Origin: Diploptera punctata | Taxonomy: Eukaryota > Arthropoda > Insecta > Blattodea > Blaberidae | Assembly (NCBI GenBank): GCA_030220185.1 | Contig: JASPKZ010004576.1 | Coordinates: 405,001 to 469,000 of the forward strand | Direction: 5' to 3' | Length of the DNA stretch: 64,000 nucleotides | Shown: positions 29,555-40,559 of the stretch, piece by piece | Layout: the number at the start of each line of letters is the position of its first letter | How positions within the stretch are numbered: position 1 is the stretch's first letter | The notes under the pieces: model-generated | Seen by the model: only the letters and a program-made list of their open reading frames with translations | Told to the model about the DNA's origin: nothing | Databases searched by the model: none | Translations under genes and position numbers: made by a program

Positions 29555-29962
29555 ACAACTAACTCATTGGCCCTTCGAACCCTTAGGTAATAAGCTGTTT
29601 ATGCATCCCTATCGTAGGTTAATATTTTCGAATCATCCCTTATATAATGCACTTCTATCAAGTCATAGTTAAGGCTATTCTCCCACCTCATTCTTGGACT
29701 ACCAACTAGGCGATTTCCCTCTAGTTTTCCAACAAGAAGTTCGATGTCCCTTTTGCATTCCTTATTCGTGCTACATGCCCTGCCTATCACAGTCTACGAG
29801 ACTTAATTCTTTTTATTTTAGGTGGTTTCCTAGAAAGTTAATGTAGTCACTGTTTTGTAGTCTTCTCCTTTCGCCTGCTGTTCATTTCTCTTTAGTCCAA
29901 AAAAATTCCTAATAATTTTATACACAAATATACATAATTTTTCTCCTCTTTTGAAGTAAGAG
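29555..29962 (-). pseudogene. LINE-A C-terminal fragment
   Basis: Reversed copy: minus frame at 29599-29790 has ELLVGKLEGNRLVGSPRMRW and ENSLNYDLIEVHYIRDD; further upstream 'ttttggactaaagagaaatg' and 'ttcaaaagaggagaaaaat'. It stops at 29962, next to the plus-strand copy that starts at 30004. Confidence 0.75.
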
Positions 29963-29965
29963 TCA

Positions 29966-30003
29966 CGCCGTAGCGTAGTGGTTAAGGCACTGAGCTACAA
30001 GTC
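29966..30003 (+). mobile_element. SINE-4 head sliver
   Basis: 'acgccgtagcgtagtggtta' with an intact A box, cut after 'gagctaca'. It sits between two divergently oriented LINE-A copies. Confidence 0.6.
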
Positions 30004-30770
30004 TGAGTAACACTAAGAAGTTAGGACTGGATGTAAATATCAATAAAACTAAATGTATGGTCACACATAGAAATACATAATATAATGGAAATGGACAGCT
30101 AATAACAAATGAGGGAAATTTTGAGGAAGTGGCTGAATTCAAATACCCAGGAACAATAATCACAAATAGGAATGAGATGCGCAAAGAAATTAAACCTAGG
30201 CTTAATTCTAAAAATGCATGCTATTATGCATTACGGAGACTCTTGACGTCCCAACTCCTTTCAAGTAACGTTAAACTGAAAATATATAAAACTATTATTC
30301 TACCAGTTATATTATATGGGTGCGAAACATGGACTCTTACTTTAAGGGAGGAAAGGAGATTACGAGTATTTGAGAATAAAGTTCTGAAGACAATTTTTGG
30401 ACCAAAGAGAGGTGAACAGACAGGTGAATGGAGAAGATTACGTAACAATGAACTACATGGTTTTTATAGGAAGCCAGATATATTGAGAACAGTTAAGTCT
30501 CGTAGTCTGCGATGGGCAGGACATGTGGCACGAATGGGGAATGGAAGGCGTGCATGGAGGCTTCTTGTAGGAAAACCAAAGGGTAAACGTCCAGTTGGTA
30601 GACCAAAAATGAGGTGGGAGAATAACATGAACTATGATTTGAGGGAAGTAGATTATACAGGGGATGATTGGAAAACATTAGCTCAGGATAGGGATGTATG
30701 GAGAGCTTATGTCCTCGCGGCCATGAATCTACGGGTTCGATAGTGCCAATGAGTTAGTTAGTTAGTTGTA
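30004..30770 (+). pseudogene. LINE-A C-terminal region, best-preserved open frame (204 codons)
   Basis: Open from 30129 to 30743. Order: AEFKYPGTIITNRNEMRKEI (normally FKYLGT), LKIYKTIILPVILYGCETWT, RVFENKVLKTIFGPKRGEQ, GEWRRLRNNELHGFYRKPD, VKSRSLRWAGHVARMGN, GKPKGKRPVGRPKMRWE, and DREVW..YVLAAMNLRVR before the stop. Upstream to 30004 the frame continues with breaks ('NTKKLGLDVNINKTKCMV'-like). The 3' end is 'gtgccaatgagttagttagt'. RT palm and endonuclease are missing, so it cannot move alone. The open frame suggests a fairly recent insertion. Confidence 0.85.
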
Positions 30771-30779
30771 TGGTCCATA

Positions 30780-31020
30780 ATCGAAGTGATTTGAAGTTCT
30801 TACGTTTTTCTTTTTGTCTAACTTTGTGTATCCAACTGTTCTTCTCAGGAATTTCATTTCGCTAGCTGTGATTCTGTTTGTCTTTCGCAAGCTTCGCTTC
30901 CATAGGTAGGCGTTGGTCTCGCTAAGATTTTATAAGCTCTTATTCTTTTATGTCTTTGTACTAAAGATGGTTTAAAAACTCTATTAATTGTTCAGATGGA
31001 TTTATTATAATTTTGAATTG
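30780..31020 (-). pseudogene. LINE-D-like C-terminal fragment
   Basis: Minus strand: TPT..SEA, then SQLAKWNF-type and EEQLDTQS in shifting frames, equivalent to the family's 'AEM.FLRR..GYTK.D..RNEDI'. Many breaks. Confidence 0.45.
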
Positions 31021-31048
31021 TAATTGATATATCAGTTTCGCTGTCATA

Positions 31049-31360
31049 ACCCGCACCGTGGCCGAGTGATTAAGGCAAGATGCCCTGGCGCAGAGCTACC
31101 GGACTTGCGCTGGTTCGAGTCCCCATGAGGGAAGACATTTTCTCATGAAACTTATGGGACCGGTACCCACACATCATCGTGAGGCATTTGGGTAGCCACA
31201 ATAAGTAGCACACCAAGTTAAAAAGACTAGCTAAACGGCTGAGGGACCCGATATGCTGACCTCATGTCGCCCCTACACTGGTTCGATGATCGTCTACCTC
31301 TGTGATTAACACATGGATGTGAGGCCAGCAGCCTGATGGTAGGCCAAGGGCTTTCTAGGC
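31049..31360 (+). mobile_element. SINE-3, diverged
   Basis: 'ccgcaccgtggccgagtgat' head, B box GGTTCGAGTCC, 'gggaccggtacccacacatc', 'ccctacactggttcgatgat' and the end 'gccagcagcctgatggtagg'. More diverged than the 28.3-kb copy. Confidence 0.85.
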
Positions 31361-32160
31361 CTCTTGCGATTAGAGTTTTAAGTAATTTAACAAGGTATTT
31401 CGAGAAGAAACTTGTTCAACTCTCTTATTATAAACACAAATTTTGTTACAAAGAGGCAATCTTCCTTTCAACGCCTTCATTTTTGTTTTACTTGTTGATA
31501 TTTTCATATCAACGATATATCATTTTCATTTCACGTCTAAATTATTTCAATACATCAGATTCCATCTTGTATGGTCGTTTTAGCAGATTTCCATAATGGA
31601 ACAAAACAACTGTTCAAATATATACACTAATATTTCAATTATTCACAAAACATCGGGTTTTTGAGTGTGGAAAAGTGATTTTACAGTGTTGTTGGAATTG
31701 ATATTATTTGAATATTGAATGAGATGAGATATACTATCAGCGAGAGATGTAACCGCAATTGTTTCTATAAATTTAAATAACAGTTTTACTCTATCGGTTA
31801 TGTTGAGAGAATTTTGTTCTGGCTACCACACCGACGCATTAGTGATTCCAAATATAACCTCACTATCATATTTTACTAGATTGTAGGTGAGGTAGCAGCG
31901 GTTAGCTTATTTAGAGAATAAACACACAATGAAATTGTTTCCGCACCCCTCTACACCCCCTCGATTTTCACCCTTCAACATGTACGAGTAACTAAGCTCA
32001 GTTCATAATTTGTTAAATACATTTTGAAGGAGATTATAGGCCTACTTGCATTTGTTTTGCGGTCAGAATAAAATTTATTTAAGGGATATAAATTGTATGA
32101 GGATTTAATACAGTGGTTTTCAACAAATGGTTCTCGAGCCTCTTCCTATTTCATAATTGA
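31361..32160. other. No feature recognised
   Basis: AT-rich sequence with no repeat match; an 86-codon frame at 31336-31596 is Phe/Leu/Ile-rich and starts inside SINE-3, so it is not a gene. Confidence 0.35.
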
Positions 32161-32164
32161 AAAC

Positions 32165-32800
32165 TATTTGGAAAACTGAAACAGTTATACTCCCCAGGAA
32201 CAATAATTACAAATAGGAATGAGATGCACAAAGAAATTAAACATAGGCTCAATTCTGGAAATGCATATTATTACGCATTACAGGGAGTATTGTCGTCCCA
32301 AATCTTTTCAAAAAACGTTAAACTTAAAATATACAAATCAGTTATTCTCCGAGTTATATTATATGGATGCGAAACATAGACTCTTACTTTGAGGGAGGAA
32401 AGAAGATTACGAGTATTTGAGAATAAAGTTCTTAGGAAAATTATTGGGCCAAAAAGAGATGAACAGACAAGTGAATGGAGAAAACTACACAACAGTGAGC
32501 TACATGATATGTATAGGAAGCCAGATATAATAAGAACAGTTAAGTCTTGTAGGCTGCGATGGACAGGGCATGTGGCACGAATGGGGGATGAAAGAGGTGC
32601 ATGGAAGCTTCTGGTAGGAAAACCAGAGGGAAAATTCCCAGTTGATAGACCAAGAATGAGGTGGGAGAATAACATTATCCATGATTTGAGAAAAGTGGAT
32701 GATAGGAAAACTTTAGCTCGGGATAGGGTTGTATGGAGAGCTTATGTCAGCGCGGCCATGAACCTACGGGTTCGATAGAGCCAGTAAATTAGTTAATTAG
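32165..32800 (+). pseudogene. LINE-A C-terminal fragment
   Basis: From 'ccaggaacaataattacaaa' to the 3' signature 'gccagtaaattagttaatta'. A frame at 32389-32778 has REERRLRVFENKVLRKIIG, VKSCRLRWTGHVARMGDER, KPEGKFPVDRPRMRWENN and VSAAMNLRVR. A stop replaces Trp in the CETWTL box (cgaaacatag) and a small deletion lies in the D-rich stretch. Confidence 0.85.
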
Positions 32801-33705
32801 TTGATTAGAAACATTCATATGTCCATGGCAATGAAAATCTGGATTATGAACAGGAAATCACACAGAAAATTGAAGAGGAAAACATTGTTAGTGTTAGTGT
32901 ACGGTGTCCAAATGGGTTAAACCCCTATGAATGCAGTTTCTTTATTTTTTTTGACATTGGACATGTCACGGAAATCAATGAATGTTGGTTGTGTAAATTT
33001 GATTGAGTCGTAAATCATTAAACTGCTATCGATTAATCGCCGCCAGATGCGGGAGATTTAGATGCTTAATGCGAATTTGCATCTGCAGAACGAAAACGGC
33101 ACTTTTTCGTACAAAGTTTCCTATCAAAATTGTATCTGCTCAGTCCCCTCTACGCGTATAAGTCCTAGTAGTTTGTATTGGGAATTTCCAAACACTTGTA
33201 GACTTCAATTAAGTATTGGGACGGAACATGTCGGATGTCCTAACTTGCACTGTTTATAATGACGATTTTTTTTGAGTGAACCCCAGTAATACAAATTATA
33301 TCTCATAACCGGTAAATTTCCGAACCATATGTAGAGGAACTCTATAACTTCTCTTGATTTTTACTTCTCATTCCTACAGTTTAGATTATAAATTTTGGAA
33401 CACTCTGTATGTGAGTAGTTTGTATAGAAATATAAGTTAAAGCTTTTAATAAGGAAACGGTCAACCATTTTATGTCCAAACCTACCTTGAAATTTCTCCC
33501 AGAGAAGCGTTGCAATGTACCAAGACCGTGTCCAAAAAAGAAATGCCATTTTTAACTGTAAGGCACAGAAATCGAAGCCAGAATCCAGCAATGGCAATCC
33601 ACTCTATTTAGTAGATGGACTCCCTTCTTTAGAAAGAGTGAGGTGAAGTAAACGAAAAATTCTGGCGAACTTATTCAGCAGTGACTGTGCAAATAGTTGT
33701 GACTA
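32801..33705. other. No feature recognised
   Basis: No repeat match found; frames at 33062-33259 (plus) and 33361-33597 (minus) lack domains. The segment 33060-33260 is less AT-rich than its surroundings and could be an old element. Confidence 0.3.
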
Positions 33706-33872
33706 ACTCAAACTAACTAACTCACTGGCACTATCGAACCCGTAGGTTCATGGCCGCGCGGACGTAAGCTCTCCATACATCCCTATCCTGTGCCAATGTT
33801 TTTCAATCATCCCCTATATAATCTACTTCCCTCAAATCATAGTTAATGCTATTCTCCCACATCATTCTTGGA
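33706..33872 (-). mobile_element. LINE-A 3' end fragment
   Basis: 'actaactcactggcactatc', 'gaacccgtaggttcatggcc', 'gcgcggacgtaagctctcca' and 'ttccctcaaatcatagttaa'; cut at 'cattcttgga'. Well preserved. Confidence 0.8.
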
Positions 33873-34522
33873 AAAAAATAGTTGTGACTGTGATAAAAAT
33901 TAAAAAGAAGATTAATTGTGAGATATAATTGTGAACAATTGTTTATTGATAGTTATCGAAAGAAATAAAGTGTTAAGTTTTTTTTTTAATTCGGTGTGCT
34001 TATTTACGCCCAAAATAACGCAGAAGGAAAGCCGTGGTCATCTGTGACATAATACATTTTCGAAGAAATAATGATATTGCATGAATATGCGTAAAATTAT
34101 AATTCTATGTAATATTAGCTTTCGATAATTAATTATAGATTGGTTTGAAAATACAGAGTTATATTATAAATTTATATTTTAAATATATTGATTCCTTTCA
34201 AATAATGTTACACAAATTTTATAATAAATTCAATATAAGTTCATAGAAATCTGGACTACTCGTAATCCCCGCTGAGATTCAGGTGTTAATTTTTCCAGGA
34301 AGCCTGCTGAGCTATTCAAATGTTTACAGGTTATGAAAATTCGTTTTACACATAAAACTATTTTGTACAGCGCTTTTCTGAGAAAATTTATATAACAGAG
34401 AAACCATTCATTTCCCAACCTATTAATATCTGTCATTTAATTGCTTTACCGCCGTAATAATATTTCTCATATTTTCTTAATATCTGAGATTAAAAAAAAT
34501 CTAAGTTTAGAACTTAGTGACT
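33873..34522. other. No feature recognised
   Basis: AT-rich with a T-run at 33980-33990; no coding signal. Confidence 0.3.
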
Positions 34523-34537
34523 ATAATAATAATAATA

Positions 34538-34631
<94 letters not shown>

Positions 34632-34788
34632 GTAATAATAATAATTATTATTATTATAATAATAATAATAACAATAATAATAATAATAGTAGTAATAATA
34701 ATAAATTATTATTATTATAACAATAATAATAACAATAATAATACTAATAACAATAATAATAATAACAACATTAATAATAGCAACAACA

Positions 34789-34820
<32 letters not shown>

Positions 34821-35338
34821 CATTAATAATAGCAACAACAATAATAATAACAACAATAATAATATAATTGAATAATATAATTCCAACCAAGGAAATATGT
34901 AGTTCAGGTGAAATAACAATAATAATAATAATAATAACAATAATAATAATAATAATTATTATTATTATTATAATAATAATAATAACAATAATAATAATAG
35001 TAGTAATAATAATAATAATTATTATAACAATAATAATAACAATAATAATAATAACAACAATAATAATATAATTGAATAATATAATTCCAACCAAGGAAAT
35101 ATGTAGTTCAGGTGAAATAACAATAATAAATAATAACAATAATAATAATAGTAGTAATAATAATAATTATTATTATAACAATAATAATAATAACAACATT
35201 AATAATAGCAACAACAATAATAATAATAACATTAATAATAGCAACAACAATAATAATAACAATAATAATAACAACAATAATAATATAATTGAATAATATA
35301 ATTCCAACCAAGGAAATATGTAGTTCAGGTGAAATAAC

Positions 35339-35370
<32 letters not shown>

Positions 35371-35385
35371 TAATAATATATACCC
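34523..35385. repeat. TAA-type array with a higher-order 50-bp module
   Basis: About 860 bp of imperfect (TAA)n, (TTA)n and (CAA)n runs. A non-simple module ('gaataatataattccaacca', 'aggaaatatgtagttcaggt', 'gaaataac') occurs at 34870, 35074 and 35291, so periods are 204 and 217. Runs of TAA and TTA alternate, giving potential hairpins. Long Leu, Ile and Asn runs in all frames are artefacts. Confidence 0.9.
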
Positions 35386-35600
35386 TTAATTGGTGTCCAA
35401 CCCAGGGTCGGGTCGAGAAATGAGATGAGGAGAAGCCCCTATATTTCTAGAGGTTTGTGAACTACAAGGGTGTTGGCCGACGCACCGTAGCTGGGGCGGA
35501 TGAATGAAATGAAATGAAACGAAGTGGATGAGATGAGTATGCATAAATGGTGGAATTAAATTTATGGAAGGGGAAACGGGAGAAATCCCGACAAATACCT
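35386..35600 (+). other. Unclassified short repeat with GAAAT tail
   Basis: 'cccagggtcgggtcgagaaa', 'gttggccgacgcaccgtagc' and a tail of 'gaaatgaaatgaaac'. GC-richer than its surroundings and with a repeat tail, so it may be a SINE-like element. No second copy in the window. Confidence 0.3.
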
Positions 35601-35849
35601 GCCCAACTCCTTTCATAAAAGGTAAACTGAAAAAATATAAAACTGATATTCTACCGGTTATATGTATTATATGGATGCGAAACATGGACTCTTACTTTAA
35701 GGGAAGAAAGAAGAATTTACGAGTATTTGAAACTAAATTTCTTAGGAAAATTTTCTGGACCAAAGAGAGATGAACAGACAGGTGAATAGAGGAGACTGTC
35801 TTGACCACAGGACAGTGGGACTATAAGGTCTTTTATATGAAGCCAGGGA
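35600..35849 (+). pseudogene. LINE-A fragment, first part of a copy with three insertions
   Basis: 'gcccaactcctttcataaaa', 'tggatgcgaaacatggactc', 'ggaccaaagagagatgaaca' and 'ataaggtcttttatatgaag' followed by 'ccag'. The copy resumes at about 36654, again at about 36931, and again at 37419, with a foreign element at each break. Confidence 0.7.
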
Positions 35850-36653
35850 ACAATACGTATAAATTTGTAATAAGAATAATCAGAAAATAGAAAATTACAC
35901 ACAACTATTGTTTGCAGATGAAAACCAAATAATAATAGCAAATTCAGAAGATAATCTACAGAAAGGTCTGTATGGACTTAAGAAAAAATTACAGAAGAAT
36001 ATGGTTTGAAGATATCTACACAAAAAAAAATTATGGCATTTCAAGGTGTAGATCCTGTCAGAAGTAAAATTGTACTGGACAATACAATTTTGGAGCAGGT
36101 GAAATAATTTTACATATCTAGGATGCACTATCTCATATGATGAGAGAAAAGGATGTAAATGCAAAAATATCTCAATTTTTAAGAATTTTTTATTTAGGTT
36201 AATAAATAAATTCTATCTTCAAGCCACAGTTTATCCCAAAGCATTCAAGATTAAAAGTGCATAAAACACTGGCTCTTCCATCTCTTTTGTATGGTAGCGA
36301 AGTATGGACGTTGAAACAGAAGGATATACAGAGACTTAGATCTGTTGAAATGAGATACCTTCGGAGGACTGCAGGATACACACTACTAGAACACGAAAAA
36401 AAAATGAAGACATCTTAGAACAATTACACATGGAACCTTTAGAAAACAAAATTTCAGATTATAAGTCAAGATGGATGCAACATGTTCATCGAATGGAAAA
36501 TCACAGGATACCCAAACAAATGTTAAGATATCAACCTGCAGGAAGAAGAAAACCAGGACGTACACTCAAAAGACTTTTGGATGGTGTTTCTCTTGAGGCC
36601 GAAACAGGTCAACAAATGGCCTAAATTCGTGAATGTACTATAATGATGATGAT
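35850..36653 (+). pseudogene. LINE-D2 fragment nested in LINE-A
   Basis: Encodes, with frameshifts: LLFADEN (the RT FADD box with D to E/N change), NSEDNLQKGLYGLKK, GLKIST.KKIMAFQGVDPVR, TLGCTISY-type, LKVHKTLALPSLLYGSEVWT, SVEMRYLRRTAGYTLLEHE, then EPLENKISDYKSRWMQHVHR and MLRYQPAGRRKPGRTLKRLL. It ends 'gaatgtactataatgatgat' with an (ATG)n tail. About 90% similar by eye to the 63.0-kb copy. Confidence 0.8.
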
Positions 36654-36685
36654 GAGATATTATAAAAAAAATTAAGTCTCGTAGA
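36654..36685 (+). mobile_element. LINE-A, second part
   Basis: 'agatattataaaaaaaatta', 'agtctcgtagatt' corresponds to the family's 'agatataataagaacagtta', 'agtctcgtagact'. Confidence 0.6.
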
Positions 36686-36930
36686 TTTTCAGGCTCGTAA
36701 AAGATTCTTAAGTCTGAATAAAGAGGCCTCTAAGGAAAATCAACGTCAAGATATCATCGTCCTAGTAATACCTTAGTTGCCTGTTAGATGTCTCATTGAC
36801 TCGGTGTGTTGACTGCATGTCATCCATGACATCTACCAGCAAATAAGGTAACTAAAAAAACTAACTTCGTCTAGTAACCCCTTATAAAGGAGAGACTATG
36901 GCTCAACAGTAGTCTGCGCCATTATAGAAT
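36686..36930 (+). mobile_element. SINE-2, 5' truncated, nested in LINE-A
   Basis: Body 'ggctcgtaaaagattcttaa', 'agtaataccttagttgcctg', 'gtctcattgactcggtgtgt' to 'cgccattatagaatagaata'. The flanks show tagatt on both sides (near 36680 and 36930), fitting a short target-site duplication within the LINE's 'cgtaga.tgcgatgg'. Confidence 0.7.
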
Positions 36931-37077
36931 AGAATAGATTGCGATGGGCAGGACATATGGCACGGCTGGGAATGAAAAATGAGCATGAAATCTTTTTGTA
37001 GGAAAACCAGAGGGAGAACGCCCAGTTGGTAGACCAAGAATGAGGTGGGATTATAATATTAACCATTATTTGAGGGA
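36931..37077 (+). mobile_element. LINE-A, third part
   Basis: 'gattgcgatgggcaggacat', 'aaaaccagagggagaacgcc', 'cagttggtagaccaagaatg' (WAGHMARLG, GKPEGERPVGRPRMRW) up to 'accattatttgaggga'. Confidence 0.75.
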
Positions 37078-37418
37078 CGTCCACCGCTGTGGTCTCGAGG
37101 TAGCGTGCTGCCTTCTCACGCAGCGGGCCTGGGTTGAATCCCCGGTCGGGGCAGTTTTTCTGGGTGAAGTTTTTATCGGGGTTTTTCCTCACCTGTAAGA
37201 CAAATGTCAGGAAAACTTTAAGGCCCAAACGGTCTCCGAAATCATATGGCCATCATCATTCTTATCATTATCATAATCATCATCATCCTTCACCGGTGTG
37301 GAAAGGAACGGGAAGCTACCACACCTACAATTCCCTAGTAAAGCTGCAAGCATAGCATGAAAATGCTATGATTGCAGTGAAGGATCTGCTCTCGGGCAGA
37401 ATTACTATGGATGGATGG
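37078..37418 (+). mobile_element. SINE-1a with 10-bp target-site duplication, nested in LINE-A
   Basis: Full SINE-1a: 'ccaccgctgtggtctcgagg' head, body, 'gggaagctaccacacctaca', 'gatctgctctcgggcagaat', (TGGA)n end. It is flanked by atttgaggga at 37068-37077 and 37419-37428, which is part of the LINE-A sequence ('atttgagggaagtagatta'). Confidence 0.95.
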
Positions 37419-37545
37419 ATTTGAGGGAAGTAGATTATACAGGGAATGATATGGAAACTATTTCCTCGGGATAGGGATGAATGGAGAGCTTATGTCCGCG
37501 CGGCCATGAACCCACGGGTTCATTAGTGTTAGTGAGTTAGTATTT
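37419..37545 (+). mobile_element. LINE-A, fourth part and 3' end
   Basis: 'atttgagggaagtagattat' to 'gaacccacgggttcattagt' and 'gttagtgagttag', completing the copy begun at 35600. Confidence 0.85.
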
Positions 37546-38784
37546 ATAAGTTTTTTTATATCGTATAGCCTACTTTTTTGAGTATAAGACTTGAAATAGC
37601 TTTGATATAATAGCACTGCTCGAGAAGGTTTTCTTCACAAGAAATCTGATTAATTAATCTTGTGTATTTTTTCATACTGAATTCAGATATGTAGTCAGAA
37701 TTTTTCCATCAGGCACAGTTTTTTGTGACAGCTACTTTTTTAAAATTGATTTTAGCATTTTCTTTGACCTGTCAGAAGAATCTTTACCTTAAATGAAGAG
37801 TTTTCTGTACCAATATATGCAGATATGACCTTAACTCATAACTCTGATTCTGACCTAGCTCAAACTGAAGATGATTCAGTTGGAAATAAAAATGATCTTA
37901 CATAAAATATGCCCGAAAATCACTATATACTACTTTCTAGGTAAGTCAGACTGAGTTAGAGTTAGATGGATTTTATTAAAAATTATAAAAAATGTAAATG
38001 AATATCACAGAAAACTCTTGCCTGAGAGGAAAAACCTGAAATGTTTAAATTCAGGATGAAAAATACTTCTAAAATCTCATATTTTTATTCTTTTGAAAGA
38101 AATAAAGTTCATTTTTGTTAACCAGTGTAGTCAGTCTTTAGGTAGCCCTGTGTACCAAATCCAAAATTAATTATATATTTTGGTACGCTGAGCATAAAAG
38201 GCAAATAGGCTTGTAGGGCTCATGGGCTTAGTAACACCTTTCTCATGGTTGTCGGCTCAATGTCGAGTGAAGTTTAAGCTTCAATATTTACTCAACCGAG
38301 GCTCAGTGCCAAACTGTGATTAGAAGCTAATACATCATGCAAGCCAGCAGATGGACTTTTCAATTTGGCTCCGAGCTGTCAAATGATTTTACAATCACTG
38401 ATACGGGAGATTTTTAACTTTCACACATGAGCCGATTAATTATTTTATAGACGAAATTCCAGGTTAAATGATAAATAAAGACTCAAAAAATATAATTTAA
38501 TTTATTTATTACAATTTTATAAGTTTCATTATATTATTACATTTCAATAGCTGAAAATAAATACTAAGAGGTAATTTGAAAGTGCATCTTTCAGGATTTA
38601 ATTATAAAAATCGAAAACACATTGAAAATTGTTAAGTTCAGTAAATTATAAATATTCCAGCATCATCAACATCATCATCTTTACTTCAAGGTTTAGGCGA
38701 TTCGCCTGTTCCGAATTCACAATGATTCCTTCCATCTCTTCCTAGGTCTTTCTACGCCCCTTAATCTTTTAGGTTTATAATGAT
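37546..38784. other. No feature recognised (1.2 kb)
   Basis: Ordinary AT-rich DNA without long open frames or repeats found elsewhere in the window. The stretch 38190-38400 is less AT-rich ('ggctcaatgtcgagtgaagt') but has no frame longer than background. Confidence 0.4.
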
Positions 38785-39170
38785 ATGCTAACTTACTGGC
38801 ACTATCGAACCCATAGGTTCATGGCCGCGCGGACATAAGCTCTCCAATATACTTCCCTCAAATCATAGTTAATGTTATTCTCCCACCTCATTCTAGGTCT
38901 ACCAACTGGGCGTTTTCCCTCTGGTTTTCCTACAAGAAGCTTCCATGCACGTCTTTCAATTCCCCATTCGTGCCACATGTCCTGCCCATTGCAGTCTACG
39001 AGACTTAACTGTTCTTATTATATCTGGCTTCCTATAAAGACCATGTAATTCATTATTATTTGTTCTTCTCCATTCACCTGTATGCTCATCTCTCTTTGGC
39101 CCAAAAATTTTCCTAAGAACTTTATTCTCAAATATTCGTAATCTCCTTTCCTCCCTTAAAGTAAGAAGCA
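38785..39170 (-). pseudogene. LINE-A C-terminal fragment
   Basis: Minus frame at 38956-39171: LTLREERRLRIFENKVLRK, FGPKRDEHTGEWRRTNNNE, LHGLYRKPDIIRTVKSRRL, QWAGHVARMGN. The 3' part is present but a deletion of about 50 bp joins 'gctctcc' to 'aatatacttccctc'. Its 5' end meets a LINE 5' region on the opposite strand. Confidence 0.85.
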
Positions 39171-39174
39171 TTGC

Positions 39175-39490
39175 TGCCGATAGGGTTACCCATGCCGGAC
39201 AGGTCGAAGATGATAAGCCAGACGAAAAAAGTACCTTGGTGGAAAGAGTGACGATCTTTCACCATAAAAATACAACCGTCAAGAAATGCGGACATGGGTT
39301 CAACTGGGGTAAAAATTTCCGGAAGTCAAATAGTCCCCTATTCGGTTCTCCAGGAGGAAACTACTTCAGGGAACTCATGCCAAAGGCTCAAACATAGGGA
39401 CATGCTCGTAGGAACATGGAATGTTAGGACTTTATACAATAGCGGGTGCTAGAGATATTAACCCGTGAATTAGATAAATCACCCTTGTAA
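39175..39490 (+). pseudogene. LINE 5' region and start of endonuclease domain
   Basis: After leader-like sequence ('tgccggacaggtcgaagatg', 'aataagg..ggaaactacttc'), the frame MLVGTWNVRTLYN appears at about 39408, the hallmark first motif (TWNVR.L) of the APE-type endonuclease of non-LTR retrotransposons, followed by degraded VLEILTRELDKS-like residues. It is cut after about 80 bases of the domain. Lies in the opposite orientation to the adjacent LINE-A 3' piece. Confidence 0.55.
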
Positions 39491-39760
39491 TGATATGCTA
39501 TCTTGGGTAATCTTGTTTCTTCCATTCTCTGAACATGTTGTTTCCCAGCCGATGCGGTGCTGTTCAATTCTATCATTTATTGAATATATTTCTACTTTTC
39601 TTCTTATTTCTTCATTTCTTATGTGGTCAAATTTTGTGCATCCTTTGGTCCTTCTGGAGGTCTTTTCTACACTTTGCATTCTACTCGAACATTGCATAGT
39701 TAGAAAATTGCAGAGGGATCATTTGAAATTACTTCTATCGTATTTTGTTTACTGTTAGCA
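39491..39760 (-). pseudogene. LINE-D-like C-terminal fragment
   Basis: Minus frame (39479-39697): MQSVEKTSRRTKGCTKFDHI, RNEEIRRKVEIYSINDRIEQ, HRIGWETTCSENGRNKITQD. This is the 'EM.FLR...GCT..D..RNE.IR.EL.I....D.I......W..H..RM...R.P' segment with damage. Confidence 0.6.
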
Positions 39761-39933
39761 GTAGAAATGGATTTTTGGAGGCGATCGACAAGAATTTCAT
39801 GAAGGGTTAAAGTTAGAAACAGCACAATAAGGGAAATTATGCAAGTTGAAAAATAAATTAGAAAAAAGTAAAAGAAAAAAGTTTGAAATGATATGACAGC
39901 TCATAAGAATAGAAGCAGATAGGGATATGCTTT

Positions 39934-40500
39934 CCTTCGGGTCGGACGAAAATTTTTCTAGTTCTATAGAATCGCAGTGCGCATGCGCTAGTGCTCCAAT
40001 TATCCCAGGTAGATAAATGCAACCTCCACCAGTTGGCGGTATATATATGTGAAATCAGTATGACCAACATTGACACAAAATTCCCAGAACTTGTCTAAAA
40101 ATGTATAATTTATTTTACGTATGAAATCACTTTTAAAAAGCAAGGAACCTAAAAGCTAACCAAACCTAAATCAATTACCGTAACACAAATCAATTACTCT
40201 AACGTAGGTGAAATCCAGGGAACGTGGAATCACATTTAAAAAGCAAGTTCGGGTAGTTGATGGTGGCAACGCTGGAACAACATAGGAAGTGGAGGGAAAA
40301 TAACAAAGAGTAGGAAGTAAGCAATGTAGCACGACCGTGTTTTACGCAAATATATAAATATGAAAAAAAAACTCGTTGCAACATTGGAAGATGTTTAAAA
40401 TGTGTTTAAAAGTGTTGCAAAATGTTTTAAACGTGTTTAAAAGTGTTTAGTGCATCAGTGGAATAAGATATTAAATTGAAAAATTTTTGCGACCTGAAGG
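39934..40500. mobile_element. TIR element, MITE-like
   Basis: Ends 'ccttcgggtcggacgaaaat' (39934) and 'gaaaaatttttgcgacctga' (40478-40497) are inverted copies. The interior contains 'cgcagtgcgcatgcgctagt' and a T/G-rich run 'gtgtttaaaagtgtt', both shared in reverse with the nested element at 43.2-43.8 kb. No coding frame. Probably a non-autonomous DNA transposon. Confidence 0.55.
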
Positions 40501-40559
40501 AAAGCACAGCCGCAGATAGAATTGCAAAGAAAATTTAATTTAATTGGAAAGCTAATGAA

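Noticed and set aside
34862..35345. Regularly spaced 50-bp repeats resembling a CRISPR array
   Set aside because: Only three copies, spaced about 160 bp of simple repeat apart, in a eukaryotic sequence with no cas genes.
34521..35370. Long Leu/Ile/Asn frames of 65-139 codons on both strands
   Set aside because: They are translations of TAA/TTA simple repeats, occur in all frames and carry no protein information.
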